From: WS-2 sp036507005 | Lineage (GTDB): Bacteria > Eisenbacteria > RBG-16-71-46 | Direction of reading: 5' to 3' | Assembly: GCA_036507005.1 (NCBI GenBank) | Contig: DASXQT010000080.1 | Span: 17,096-81,095, forward strand | DNA: 64,000 nt | Part shown: piece by piece, positions 1 to 7,930 of the stretch | Position numbering within the stretch: position 1 is the stretch's first letter | How the letters are laid out: the number at the start of each line of letters is the position of its first letter | Translations under genes and position numbers: made by a program | The notes under the pieces: generated by a model | Told to the model about the DNA's origin: nothing | Seen by the model: the letters and a program-made list of their open reading frames with translations, nothing else | Databases searched by the model: none

Positions 1-1670
1 GCGACCTCGGCTTCGACTACACCGTCCCTCGCTGGGTCGAGGAGGACGTGGGCGGGAGCACGCCCTTCGAGCTTCAGGAGGGCGAGACCATCAGCCTGAA
101 CTCGCTCCTCTATCCCATGATCATGCTCTCGGACAACGGGGCGGCCTACTCGATCGCCGACGTGGTCTCCTACGCCGGCACGGCGGCGGCGCTCGAGGTG
201 TGCGACTTCGTGGACCTCATGAACGCCCGCGCCGGCCTGCTCGGCATGGGGGGGACCCACTTCAGCAATCCGCCGGGGCGCGACGACCCGAGCCACGACT
301 GCCTCGATCACTACACCACCCCCGCGGACATGGTGAAGCTCGCCCAGACCGCGGTCGCCGACCCGCTGTTCGTGTACATCGCGGACACGGAGACGCACTT
401 CCTCCCGCGCCACCTCCCCGGCGGTGCGACCGAGTTCGAGAAGCTCTTCGACTCGTGCCTCGAGGGCATCCGCGACCTCGTGCCGGCGGCCGTTCTGGCC
501 AAGACCGGCACCACGAGCGGGGCCGAGAAGGCGCTGCTGTTCGCCGCCTCCGACGGCGGCACGGGGTACGCCGTCGGCGGGTTGTACAAGATGCCGATGG
601 AATACAACGGACGCTGCGGCAGCAAGACCGCGGATCTCATCAACCTCGGTCTCACCCGCAATGGTCCGGACCTGTTCGAGAGCCCGAGTCCCCAGGCGCA
701 GGCTCGGACCGGCGCACGCGGAGCGGACCGGTTCGCCGCGCTCTCCGGCGTGAGCCCGGGAGACTCGGTCTTCATGGAGCTGCGGGGGCTCTCCACCGCC
801 ACCGACTCGATCTACGGTGGGTCCACCGAGCTCGAGACCCCGTCGGATACCACGATCGTGACCGTGTGCCTGGAGCCCGGCTCGGGGCCGTCCGCGGTCA
901 GGCTCGGCGTCGCGCGCGGATCGCTCGCGATCCTGGATCCGGGCGACGTGGCGCGCATCCGGTTCAACCCGATCGGGAAGCACCGGGGGATCCGGATCTC
1001 GAACGTGGGGCAGGTGACGGCGACGATCCAGGTCCAGATGACCCATCCCAGCTTCGGGTCCACGTACATCCTGCTGCCCCGGGACCACGTGGTGCTTCCG
1101 GCCTTCTCGGGCTCCGGGACCGGTGCGTTCCAGCTCACGATCTCGAACCTGGGGGCGAACCGGCCCGCGCTCGAGGTCGAGGAGCTGGGATACGAATTCA
1201 CGCTGACGCTCGCTCCTGGCTTCGAGACCTTCGATGCGGTTCTGACCGACGGCCCGAAGATCTTCCCGCTCGGAATGCACGTCACCACGTCCGGGCTGGA
1301 CCCGGGGCCCGGGAACACGGTGAGGGTGCTGGTGCACGGCGAGGGTGCGGAGGTGGTGGGTGTGCCGGAGGCCGCGGCCGCGGCGCAGCTCGCGCTTCGG
1401 GCGCTTCCGCCGCGCCCCAACCCGTTCCGGACCCGCACCGCCCTGCGCTACGCGCTCCCCCGCGAGGGCAGGCTCGAGGTCTCGATCTTCGACGTGTCGG
1501 GGAGGCGGGTGCGCCGGCTCGATCTCGGGCTCGCCGCGCGAGGTGAAGGGCTGCACGTCTGGGACGGCTCCGACCACCGCGGCCGCCGCGTGGCGAACGG
1601 GGTCTACCTCGTGCGACTGACGCTGGACGGGATCGAGAGCGCCGAGACCAGGGTCGTGCGGTTGGAATAG
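1..1670 (+). CDS. D-alanyl-D-alanine carboxypeptidase-like serine hydrolase with FlgD-like CTD, 5' partial
   Basis: The reading frame is open through the left edge, so the start and the SxxK nucleophile motif lie outside the window. What remains shows two hallmark motifs of the S11/penicillin-binding fold: S-D-N at nt 129-137 (the SxN motif, in the context LLYPMIMLSDNGAA) and K-T-G-T at nt 501-512. S11 enzymes trim peptidoglycan side chains in the periplasm. About 180 residues of beta-rich sequence follow, then from nt ~1400 to the stop a FlgD/T9SS type A-like CTD (N-P-F, V-S-G-R-R-V-R, a W-D-G strand, G-V-Y-L-V-R-L). The mature enzyme is therefore probably exported and handled by the CTD sorting route. 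A beta-lactamase-like hydrolase of the same fold is the alternative. The stop TAG is followed by a GC hairpin shared with the convergent gene. Confidence 0.75.
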   Translation, partial: DLGFDYTVPRWVEEDVGGSTPFELQEGETISLNSLLYPMIMLSDNGAAYSIADVVSYAGTAAALEVCDFVDLMNARAGLLGMGGTHFSNPPGRDDPSHDCLDHYTTPADMVKLAQTAVADPLFVYIADTETHFLPRHLPGGATEFEKLFDSCLEGIRDLVPAAVLAKTGTTSGAEKALLFAASDGGTGYAVGGLYKMPMEYNGRCGSKTADLINLGLTRNGPDLFESPSPQAQARTGARGADRFAALSGVSPGDSVFMELRGLSTATDSIYGGSTELETPSDTTIVTVCLEPGSGPSAVRLGVARGSLAILDPGDVARIRFNPIGKHRGIRISNVGQVTATIQVQMTHPSFGSTYILLPRDHVVLPAFSGSGTGAFQLTISNLGANRPALEVEELGYEFTLTLAPGFETFDAVLTDGPKIFPLGMHVTTSGLDPGPGNTVRVLVHGEGAEVVGVPEAAAAAQLALRALPPRPNPFRTRTALRYALPREGRLEVSIFDVSGRRVRRLDLGLAARGEGLHVWDGSDHRGRRVANGVYLVRLTLDGIESAETRVVRLE

Positions 1671-1676
1671 GCACCG

Positions 1677-1695
1677 CCCTCGGCCGGCGCGAGGG
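1677..1695. terminator. GC hairpin between convergent genes
   Basis: CCCTCG at 1677-1682 pairs with CGAGGG at 1690-1695 across a 7-nt loop, in the 29-nt gap between two convergent genes. There is no T-tract, so intrinsic termination is uncertain. Confidence 0.3.
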
Positions 1696-1699
1696 AGCG

Positions 1700-2278
1700 C
1701 TACCTGTGGTGGTGTGTTGAGTCGGGATGTACGATGTCTCCGGTTCTGCCATTCTGCGGCTCACTCCACATGGCGCTCTGCGAAAGCGTCTCCTGATGGA
1801 ACATCCCGAGCCACTTGCCGCCGCGGTTCACGTAGATCGATGAGCAGTAGTAGGGCCCCGACGGTATCGGCTCGCCCTTGTACGTGGCGTTCGCGGTCGA
1901 GGTGTAAGCCAGAATCGCGGCGTCCTTGTCGAGGCGGATGAGCTTCAAGTCCTGGAGCGAATAGCTCTCCACCGTGTAGTCCTGCATCATCTGCCCGAAC
2001 TGCTGGGCGGAGGAAAAGCCGCTCATGTCCACGGACCACGAGTCCTCGGCCATGGCCTCCATCGCAGTCTTGACGTCGCGGCTCTTGATGGCGTCCCACA
2101 CCTTGCGCTCGATCGCCTCGAGCTTCTCCTGCAACTCCGTATCCGACTTCGCGGACCCCTTCGCCATCGACATCTTCGACTCCGAGCCCATCGACCCAGT
2201 GCCCGACGCCCGAGCCACGACCGCGCCGCTCGTTGCGACGACCAACGCCAGCACCGCCACCCACCATGCTCTCTTCAT
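1700..2278 (-). CDS. Secreted SnoaL/DUF4440-like (NTF2-fold) protein
   Basis: A 192-residue protein with a classic Sec signal peptide (residues 1-24, ending in V-V-A-R-A). A Met/Ser/Lys-rich linker follows, then from ~45 a helical segment (ELQEKLEAIERKVWDAIKSR) and a domain with the rhythm of SnoaL/DUF4440 NTF2-fold proteins: an initial helix, W-S-V-D-M-S-G-F, and late strands including K-W-L-G-M-F-H-Q-E. Such proteins are small ligand-binding or isomerase-like folds, and the substrate cannot be told. The C-terminus is His-rich (HHHR). An AAGGAG ribosome site lies about 10 nt before the ATG. The fold assignment is inferred from pattern, not a firm family match. Confidence 0.6.
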   Translation of the reverse strand: MKRAWWVAVLALVVATSGAVVARASGTGSMGSESKMSMAKGSAKSDTELQEKLEAIERKVWDAIKSRDVKTAMEAMAEDSWSVDMSGFSSAQQFGQMMQDYTVESYSLQDLKLIRLDKDAAILAYTSTANATYKGEPIPSGPYYCSSIYVNRGGKWLGMFHQETLSQSAMWSEPQNGRTGDIVHPDSTHHHR

Positions 2279-2329
2279 CTGCAGAGTTCTCCTTCCGATT
2301 GCGCCGGTGTGCGAATCGCGCGGTCGAGT

Positions 2330-3961
2330 CTACGTCCGCTGCTTCTTCTTCTCCGCCGCGGGGAACAGCACGTTGTTGAGGATCAGCCGGTAGCCGGGCG
2401 AGTGCCTGTAGCGTGATAGCTCGGTCGGCGGGTCGCCCACCATGTGCTGGTAGTCCTCGGGGTCGTGGCCGCCGAGGAACGTGAACGTGCCGCGCCCGAA
2501 CTGGCCGTGCAGGTACTTGGCCTCGTCGGCGCCCTCGACCTCGCCGAGCACCAGCACGCCGCTCTTGATAAAGCGCTTGTGGAAGCCGGTGCTCTGTCCC
2601 AGGAACTCGGGCACGGCGTTCACGTGGTCCTGGATCAGCATGGTGGGGACCGGATCGTTCTTGGCGGAGAAGTCGAACAGCGTGAAGTACGCGTTGGGCC
2701 CGCGGATCGCGGCCTCCTGCGTGACGTCGATGTTCGAGAAGCGGTAGAGGAGCGGGTCCATCTCGAGCCGGAAGTCCTTGAACGCCAGGGTGCGCGAGAA
2801 GTCGAGCTTGCGGTTCGCCGCGGGATCGGACGGATCGCCGTCGTAGTAGAAGTCCACGATGTCCAGGCCGTCGGCGGCGAGCGCGATGTCGTAGGTGTCG
2901 GTGGCCGAGCACATCCCGAACATGAACCCGCCCCGCCCGATGTAGTCCTTGATCGCCCCGGCGACCGCGGCCTTGAGCTGCGGCACCTTGGCGAAGCCGA
3001 GCTTGCGCGCCATCGCCATCTGGACCGCTTCCTCCTCCTTGTACCAGGGGAACGCGTGGTAGGCGGCGTAGAACTTCCCGTGCTGGCCGGTGAAGTCCTC
3101 GTGGTGGAGGTGCAGCCAGTCGTAGTTCTGCAACTCGCCCCTCAGCACCTCCTCGTCCCACACCCGCGCGTAGTTGATCTGGGCGTACTCGAGCGCGAGC
3201 GTCACGGCATCGTCCCAGGGCGGCGTGTTGGGCGGGATGTAGACCGCGACCTTGGGGGCCTTCTCGAGAATCACCGACTCCATGTTGTTGTCGGCGATCT
3301 CGGCGCGCATCGCGGCCTCGGCCGCGCCCGCCATGGGCTGGATCGCGACCCCGCGCAGGTTGGCCTCGCGCTCGGTCGCGGGATCGTCCTTGAGCAGGAA
3401 CGAGCCGCCGCGGTAGTTGAGGAGCCACTCGCACTTCTGCCCGCGGGTGAGCACCCAGTAGGCGAGCCCGTAGGCGCGCAGGTGATCGGTCTGGTGATCG
3501 TCCATCGGCACCAGCCAGCCGGCGTGCGCGGGCGGCGGCGCCGCGGCGCCGCCGAGCGTGAGCCCCAGTCCGAGCAGCGCGACGACCGGCCACGCCTCCA
3601 CGATCTCGGCGAATGAGCGCTCGCGCGCCGCGGCCGGCTGGGCGCCCGAGGGCGCGCCGGCGCCAGTCGCAGCGCCGGCGCCCGTTGTCGCGCCGGCGCC
3701 CGTTGTCGCGCCGGCGCCAGTCGCCGCGCCGGCGCCCGTTGCCGCACCCGCAGCGCCGCCGTCGCCCGTAGCCGCGCCGGCGCCATCAGCCCCCCGCGGC
3801 GTCCGGCGCGCGCCGCGGATCAACAGGGCGAGCGCAAGCGTGGCGAGCGCCGCCGTCGCGACCACGACCGCGGCCGCCACGGCCCCAACGGCTCCCAGCG
3901 GCCCGATCCCGCGCACGCGCAGTGGAATGCGGCCGATGCGAAAAGCCCGGGGCTCGATCAT
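2330..3961 (-). CDS. Conserved exported protein of the group often labelled 'asparagine synthetase B'
   Basis: From residue ~149 onward it matches a conserved family I recall from Bacteroidota (M-D-D-x-Q-x-x-H-L-x-A-Y-G, W-L-L-N-Y-R-G-G-S-F, W-L-H-L-H-H-E-D-F-T-G-Q, F-M-F-G-M-C-S-A-T-D, and G-R-G-T-F-T-F-L-G-G-H-D-P-E near the end). Database entries often call it asparagine synthetase B, but I see neither a class II glutaminase N-terminal Cys nor a synthetase PP-loop. The label is probably wrong and the function unknown; the G-M-C-S-A-T segment resembles a class I amidotransferase-type elbow. The N-terminus is odd: a TM helix (23-48), an Ala/Gly/Thr linker (57-112) encoded by 18-bp repeats, then a second signal-like stretch (121-147) ending A-P-P-P-A-H-A. 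The ATG has AGGAG 9 nt upstream; a GTG at 3601 would give a simple 27-residue signal peptide instead. Confidence 0.6.
   Translation of the reverse strand: MIEPRAFRIGRIPLRVRGIGPLGAVGAVAAAVVVATAALATLALALLIRGARRTPRGADGAGAATGDGGAAGAATGAGAATGAGATTGAGATTGAGAATGAGAPSGAQPAAARERSFAEIVEAWPVVALLGLGLTLGGAAAPPPAHAGWLVPMDDHQTDHLRAYGLAYWVLTRGQKCEWLLNYRGGSFLLKDDPATEREANLRGVAIQPMAGAAEAAMRAEIADNNMESVILEKAPKVAVYIPPNTPPWDDAVTLALEYAQINYARVWDEEVLRGELQNYDWLHLHHEDFTGQHGKFYAAYHAFPWYKEEEAVQMAMARKLGFAKVPQLKAAVAGAIKDYIGRGGFMFGMCSATDTYDIALAADGLDIVDFYYDGDPSDPAANRKLDFSRTLAFKDFRLEMDPLLYRFSNIDVTQEAAIRGPNAYFTLFDFSAKNDPVPTMLIQDHVNAVPEFLGQSTGFHKRFIKSGVLVLGEVEGADEAKYLHGQFGRGTFTFLGGHDPEDYQHMVGDPPTELSRYRHSPGYRLILNNVLFPAAEKKKQRT
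3651..3782. repeat. 18-bp coding repeats (A-T-G-A-G-A linker)
   Basis: Near-perfect tandem copies of gcgccggcgcccgttgtc, reading on the minus strand as six-residue units Ala/Thr-Gly-Ala-Gly-Ala. They lie inside the exported protein gene and encode its membrane-to-domain linker. Slippage here would change linker length in frame. Confidence 0.8.
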
Positions 3962-4113
3962 TCAGGGAGTCTCCTCATGGGCGGGGATGGCACGGCCGGG
4001 GTCAACTGCATAAAGCATACCCCGGGCGGCGCGGCGCGTCACCGCGGGGCCGGCGCGCCACCGGGAGCCTGCAGTTGCCGGGGTTATCGGCGCGGCGCCC
4101 GAACGGCCGCCCC

Positions 4114-5514
4114 TCAATCGAGCGGCGGGCGCTCGCGGTGGTGGCCGGTGCGCTTCTGGTAGAGCTGGCCCAGGGCGAGCAGCGTGGCCTCGTCCCAGGG
4201 CGCGGCATCGATCTGGAATCCCAGCGGCATGCGCCCTTTGCCGAACCCGGCGGGGAGCGCGAGGGCGGGCAGGCCACAGGTGTTGCCGACCGCCCCCAGT
4301 GGGTCGGGGTAGGGGAGCGCGCGGTAGAGGTCCTCCGTGACGCGCGGGGCGACCGAGAGGAAGTTCGGCGACACGATCACGTCGTACTCCTCGAAGAACG
4401 CGGCCATTCGCTCCTGCAGCGCGTGGCGAATGCGCCACGCCTTGACCAGGTCGGCCCCGGTGAGCGCGCGGTTGATCTCGGGCTGATGCGGCGCGTAGGC
4501 GTCGGAGAGCTTCCACACGCCGCCGTCGCGGTAGAAACGCTCGAACGTGGAGAGCGCCTCGGCGGTGATGATCGCGCCCGCCACCTCGCTCGCGGGCAGC
4601 GCCGGCAGCTCCGCGTCCTCGATCGCGAGGCCCGCGCTGCGCAGCTCCGCGACCGCGAGATCGAACACATTGCGCGCCTCGGGCTTGCCGTGCTTGCTCC
4701 AGTCGGGCTGGATGAGCGCGGCCTTGAGCCGCGACGGCGGCCGCGGCACGCGGTCGAGCAGCACCTGCGCCGTGCTGGCGCTCGGATCGGCGGGGTCGGG
4801 GCCGGCGATCGCCTGCAAGACGATGCGGCAGTCCTCGGCCGAGCGCGCGAGCGGGCCGACCTTGTCGTAGCTCCACGAGCACACCATCGCCCCCGCGCGG
4901 CTCACGCGCCCGTAGGTGGGACGCAGGCCGGTGATGCCGCAGAAGGCGGCCGGGCAGAGGATCGAGCCCCAGGTCTCGGTGCCGAGCGCGAACGACACCA
5001 GGCCCGCCGCCACCGCGGCGCCCGAGCCCGCGGAGGAGCCGCCGGTCCAGCGCTCGCGGTTCCAGGGGTTGCGGCCCGGGCCGCTCACCGAGGCGTTGGC
5101 GAAGCGGTAGCCGAGCCCGCCCGCGAACTCCACCATCGCGAGCTTGCCGAGCAGCACGGCGCCCGAGTCGCGCAGCCTGCGGACCACCGTGGCGTCGCGG
5201 TCGAACACCTGGTCCTTGCACGGGGCGGCGCCCCAGGTGGTGCGGATGCCGGCGGTCGCGAACAGGTCCTTGGCGCCGTACGGGATGCCGTGGAGCGGCC
5301 CGCGGTAGCGCCCGTGGCCGATCTCGTTTTCGGCGGCGCGCGCCTGGGCGCGCGCCAGGTCCACGGTCACGGTCTCGAACGCGTTGAGGCCGGGCGCGAG
5401 GCGGCCGATGCGGGCGAGGAACGTCTCGGTCAGCTCGACCGGCGAGAGCTTGCGCGCGCGGATCTGCGGGCCGAGCTCGGCGACCGGCAGGAACAGCACG
5501 TCTTCGGAGATCAC
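4114..5514 (-). CDS. Amidase signature family hydrolase
   Basis: A 466-residue amidase-signature enzyme. The Ser-cisSer-Lys triad is visible: Lys82 in Y-G-A-K-D-L-F, Ser160 in the G-G-S-S-A-G-S-G loop and nucleophile Ser184 in T-E-T-W-G-S-I, 24 residues later as in fatty-acid amide hydrolase. Trp182 sits where many members have the first Gly of G-G-S. S-W-S-Y-D-K-V-G-P-L-A-R-S marks the subfamily that is usually Tat- or Sec-exported. This reading frame lacks a leader and starts at a GTG overlapping the stop of the preceding small Tat protein by 4 nt (GTGA). The upstream protein ends with the sequence expected just before this one, so the two are probably one exported amidase split by a -1 frameshift. 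The physiological amide substrate is unknown. Confidence 0.88.
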   Translation of the reverse strand: MISEDVLFLPVAELGPQIRARKLSPVELTETFLARIGRLAPGLNAFETVTVDLARAQARAAENEIGHGRYRGPLHGIPYGAKDLFATAGIRTTWGAAPCKDQVFDRDATVVRRLRDSGAVLLGKLAMVEFAGGLGYRFANASVSGPGRNPWNRERWTGGSSAGSGAAVAAGLVSFALGTETWGSILCPAAFCGITGLRPTYGRVSRAGAMVCSWSYDKVGPLARSAEDCRIVLQAIAGPDPADPSASTAQVLLDRVPRPPSRLKAALIQPDWSKHGKPEARNVFDLAVAELRSAGLAIEDAELPALPASEVAGAIITAEALSTFERFYRDGGVWKLSDAYAPHQPEINRALTGADLVKAWRIRHALQERMAAFFEEYDVIVSPNFLSVAPRVTEDLYRALPYPDPLGAVGNTCGLPALALPAGFGKGRMPLGFQIDAAPWDEATLLALGQLYQKRTGHHRERPPLD

Positions 5515-5891
5515 GACCCGGCTCCGCGGCGCGAGCGGCGCGGCCTGAGCGGTGTGAAGACGAACGCCGGATCGCTCCCCGGCGGCAGGTCGAAGTCGCG
5601 GATCGCCTTGAGCGCCGTGGCGAGATCGCGTTTCTGCTTCTCGATCTCGGCGGGGCTCGCGCGGTCGCGCGGGGTGGGCGCTTTGGCCGGCGCGGGCGCC
5701 TTGGCCGGGGCGGGAGCCGCCGCCTTGGCGGGCGCCGCGAGCGAGGCTACCGGCTGCGCCAGCACGGCGGCCGATCCGGAGGCCAGCAGCCCGAGGAAGC
5801 GGCGGCGCGAGCGATCCAGCGCCCGCCCATCGGCCGTGCTGGACCGCCCCCGCGCCCGGGCAGGGCCCGGGCTCTTCCGCGCACGCTTCAT
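5511..5891 (-). CDS. Tat-signal leader protein; probable detached N-terminus of the downstream amidase
   Basis: A 126-residue product starting at ATG 5889-5891, which overlaps the thioesterase stop as ATGA. It carries a twin-arginine signal (R-S-R-R-R-F-L-G-L-L), a hydrophobic stretch, an Ala/Pro/Lys linker and the segment I-R-D-F-D-L-P-P-G-S-D-P-A-F-V-F. No catalytic domain is present. In Tat-exported amidases of this type, a similar 'LRxxxLPxxxxPAxxF' stretch directly precedes the amidase domain. Reading the amidase frame upstream of its GTG gives an open continuation (T-A-Q-A-A-P-L-A-P-R-S-R-V-V), so one missing base near nt 5535-5560 would explain the split. The alternative is a genuine separate small coupled protein. 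Confidence 0.6.
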   Translation of the reverse strand: MKRARKSPGPARARGRSSTADGRALDRSRRRFLGLLASGSAAVLAQPVASLAAPAKAAAPAPAKAPAPAKAPTPRDRASPAEIEKQKRDLATALKAIRDFDLPPGSDPAFVFTPLRPRRSRRGAGS

Positions 5892-6328
5892 CGGGACACC
5901 GTCCTTGCGAGGCTCCTTCCCTCGAACGCCTCGAGCTTCGCGCGCATCGTCTCCGGCACCGGGACGCTGCGCTTCGCCGCGTAGTCGTAGCACACCTGGA
6001 CCGAGGTCGCCTCGACCACCCGCCGCCCGCTCCGCGGCTCGCGGATCTGGTAGCCGAAGGCGAACGACTTGGTCCCGATCCAGTCGCAGCGGATGCCGAT
6101 CTCGAGCCGCTCGCTCACCAGCGCCTCGGAGCGGAAGTCGATGTGGACGCCGGCCAGGATGAACGGCACCCGCGAGTAGTCCTCGTCCCCCGAATACGCG
6201 CGCCAGTACTCCTGGCGCGCCACCTCGAGGTAGGTGACGTAGACCGCGTTGTTGATGTGGCCCATGGCGTCGGTGTCGCGGAAACGCGGGTCGAGCGCGT
6301 GCGTCACGGTGAACCCCGGGATCGCCAT
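5888..6328 (-). CDS. Acyl-CoA thioesterase (4HBT hotdog family)
   Basis: A 146-residue single hotdog domain. The signature R-F-x-D-T-D-x-M-G-H-I-N-N-A-V-Y-x-x-Y-L-E-x-A-R (residues 16-38) is that of 4-hydroxybenzoyl-CoA thioesterase/YbgC-like enzymes, which hydrolyse acyl-CoA thioesters in the cytoplasm. The length is normal for the family. The start ATG (6326-6328) shares its A with the stop of the GNAT gene (TGATG), and the stop overlaps the next ATG (ATGA). The four genes 7596 to 4114 therefore read as one translationally coupled operon. The acyl chain preference cannot be read from sequence. Confidence 0.88.
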   Translation of the reverse strand: MAIPGFTVTHALDPRFRDTDAMGHINNAVYVTYLEVARQEYWRAYSGDEDYSRVPFILAGVHIDFRSEALVSERLEIGIRCDWIGTKSFAFGYQIREPRSGRRVVEATSVQVCYDYAAKRSVPVPETMRAKLEAFEGRSLARTVSR

Positions 6329-7596
6329 CAGAACGCGTTCAAAGGGTAGGGGAACGCCGGGCGCGCGCGGAACCAGGGGTCGGCGATCTCGGCCGCCCCC
6401 GCGCTCGACTCGATCAGCCCGCGCTCGGCGGCGGCGACCGGCGACAGCGTGCCAGCCACGATCGGCCCCAGCGCGTCGGCCGGGATCGTGAGCCGCGGCG
6501 CGCGCGTCCGGCCGCGGGCCTCGGGGCCGAGCTTCAGGCGCCCGTCGCGCGCGCTCACCCGCAGCGGCCGGGCGTTGGCGGGCAGCACCGGATCGTCCAC
6601 CTCGAGCAGGATCTCGCCGCGCGCCCAGGGCGTGACCGGGAGCATCTCGAGCGCGAGCCTCACGTCGGTGATCCGGAGCATCAGCCCGTTCGCCACGCCG
6701 CCGGTGTCGGCGAAGAACGGGATGTCGGCCGCCGGGTGGAGATTCTGGGCGGTCGTGAGCATCGCGAGCCAGGCGTTGTCGGCGGGTGCGGCGAACTGGA
6801 TCTCGTGCACCTGGTCCACGAGCGAGGCGAGATGGCCCGCGAGCCCGCGGTGCGCCGCGGGAGTCGCGGCCACGAACTCGCCCAGCGTGAGCGCCAGCTT
6901 GAACGGCCCCTGGGTGTTGTCCACCTCGTAGTAGAGGTAGCCCTCGATCTGGCCCCGGCGCTTGCCTTCGTACACCACCCAGTCGCCGGGGTAGGTCCAC
7001 AGCCGCTGCTCCCACCACTCGGGCTTGCGCGCCAGCGCGAAATGGCCCTGCGCGGCGACGCGCTCGTAGAGCGCCTGCACCGCCGGGCGGTCGGGCAGCA
7101 TCAGGCGCCGCACCTGGCGCGCCTCGTCCGAGGCCGGCAGGTTCGCGGGCGAGAACGCCAGCGCGTTCACCACCTCGATCACTCCGTAGCCGAGCCTGCG
7201 GTAGTACGAGCCGCGGAACGCGTAGAGCGCCGAGAGCGCGCGCCCGTTCTGGCGCATCTCGCGCAGCGCCGCGCGCATCAGCGCCTCGCCCACGCCGCGG
7301 CGGCGGTGCTCGGGCGAGACCGCGACCGAGCCCACGCCGACGACCGGGAGGCGTTGCCCGCGCACGCAGGCGTGCAGGGGGTAGAGCACGAGCGAGGCCA
7401 CCACCTCGCCGTCGAGCTCGCCCACGCGCACGTCCTTGAGGCCGAAGCGCGGATGGTCGGTGTAGAACTCGCGGCGCTGCTCGATGCTGCGCACGCGGTA
7501 GGCGCGGAAGCCGAGCACGGCGAGGGTCTCGACGTCGGTGCGGCGCGCGGTCCGGTAGCGCAGCGCCGGAAGGCGGGGCGGGCGCGCGGGTGTCAT
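6328..7596 (-). CDS. GNAT N-acetyltransferase, Eis-like, with C-terminal SCP2-like domain
   Basis: About 422 residues with the two-GNAT-plus-sterol-carrier layout of Eis-type acetyltransferases. The acetyl-CoA site is V-G-S-V-A-V-S-P-E-H-R-R-R-G-V-G-E-A-L-M. A second degenerate GNAT half follows (to ~290), then a domain with R-I-T-D-V-R-L-A-L-E-M-L typical of SCP2-like C-termini. Eis family members acetylate amines, including aminoglycosides or protein lysines; the substrate here is unknown. I chose ATG 7594-7596 because the GNAT fold begins soon after. An in-frame ATG at 7632 would add 12 Pro/Gly/Arg residues. First gene of the 4114-7596 operon. Confidence 0.8.
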   Translation of the reverse strand: MTPARPPRLPALRYRTARRTDVETLAVLGFRAYRVRSIEQRREFYTDHPRFGLKDVRVGELDGEVVASLVLYPLHACVRGQRLPVVGVGSVAVSPEHRRRGVGEALMRAALREMRQNGRALSALYAFRGSYYRRLGYGVIEVVNALAFSPANLPASDEARQVRRLMLPDRPAVQALYERVAAQGHFALARKPEWWEQRLWTYPGDWVVYEGKRRGQIEGYLYYEVDNTQGPFKLALTLGEFVAATPAAHRGLAGHLASLVDQVHEIQFAAPADNAWLAMLTTAQNLHPAADIPFFADTGGVANGLMLRITDVRLALEMLPVTPWARGEILLEVDDPVLPANARPLRVSARDGRLKLGPEARGRTRAPRLTIPADALGPIVAGTLSPVAAAERGLIESSAGAAEIADPWFRARPAFPYPLNAF

Positions 7597-7829
7597 GCGC
7601 GGGAGGAGGCGCGGCGCGCCGCCGGGCGGCATGCGACGCGCCCGGGCACGCCCGACGCGCGGGGCGCCGGCCGGCCCGGCACGGCCTGGGGGTCTCGGTG
7701 CATGGGGGCAGAAACTAGCGAAGGCGCTGCGGTTGGGGAAGCGCGAATGTCGGGCGGGGCGCAGCGCGCGGGGCCCGGGGACGAGCCGGGACGCTCGGGC
7801 GCGCGTTTCGCGTGGCGGAGACCCGTCGC

Positions 7830-7858
7830 TTGTGAGCGCGCAGGCCGTTTGCTAGGGT
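7830..7858 (+). promoter_or_regulatory. Candidate sigma70-type promoter
   Basis: TTGTGA (7830-7835), a 17-bp spacer, then TAGGGT (7853-7858), each 4/6 to consensus, about 70 nt before the GTG of the beta-barrel gene. Confidence 0.35.
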
Positions 7859-7930
7859 TCGCGCCTTCTTGCGCGCGCGCTCCCAGCGGGATGCGCGCAT
7901 CGGCCCGCGACCGGGGAGAGGAGCCATGGC

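Noticed and set aside
3651..3782. Regular 18-bp repeats as a possible CRISPR array
   Set aside because: The repeats are contiguous with no spacers and encode an in-frame Ala/Gly linker.
2330..3961. Asparagine synthetase activity
   Set aside because: No glutaminase Cys at the N-terminus and no PP-loop; the label appears to be inherited misannotation.
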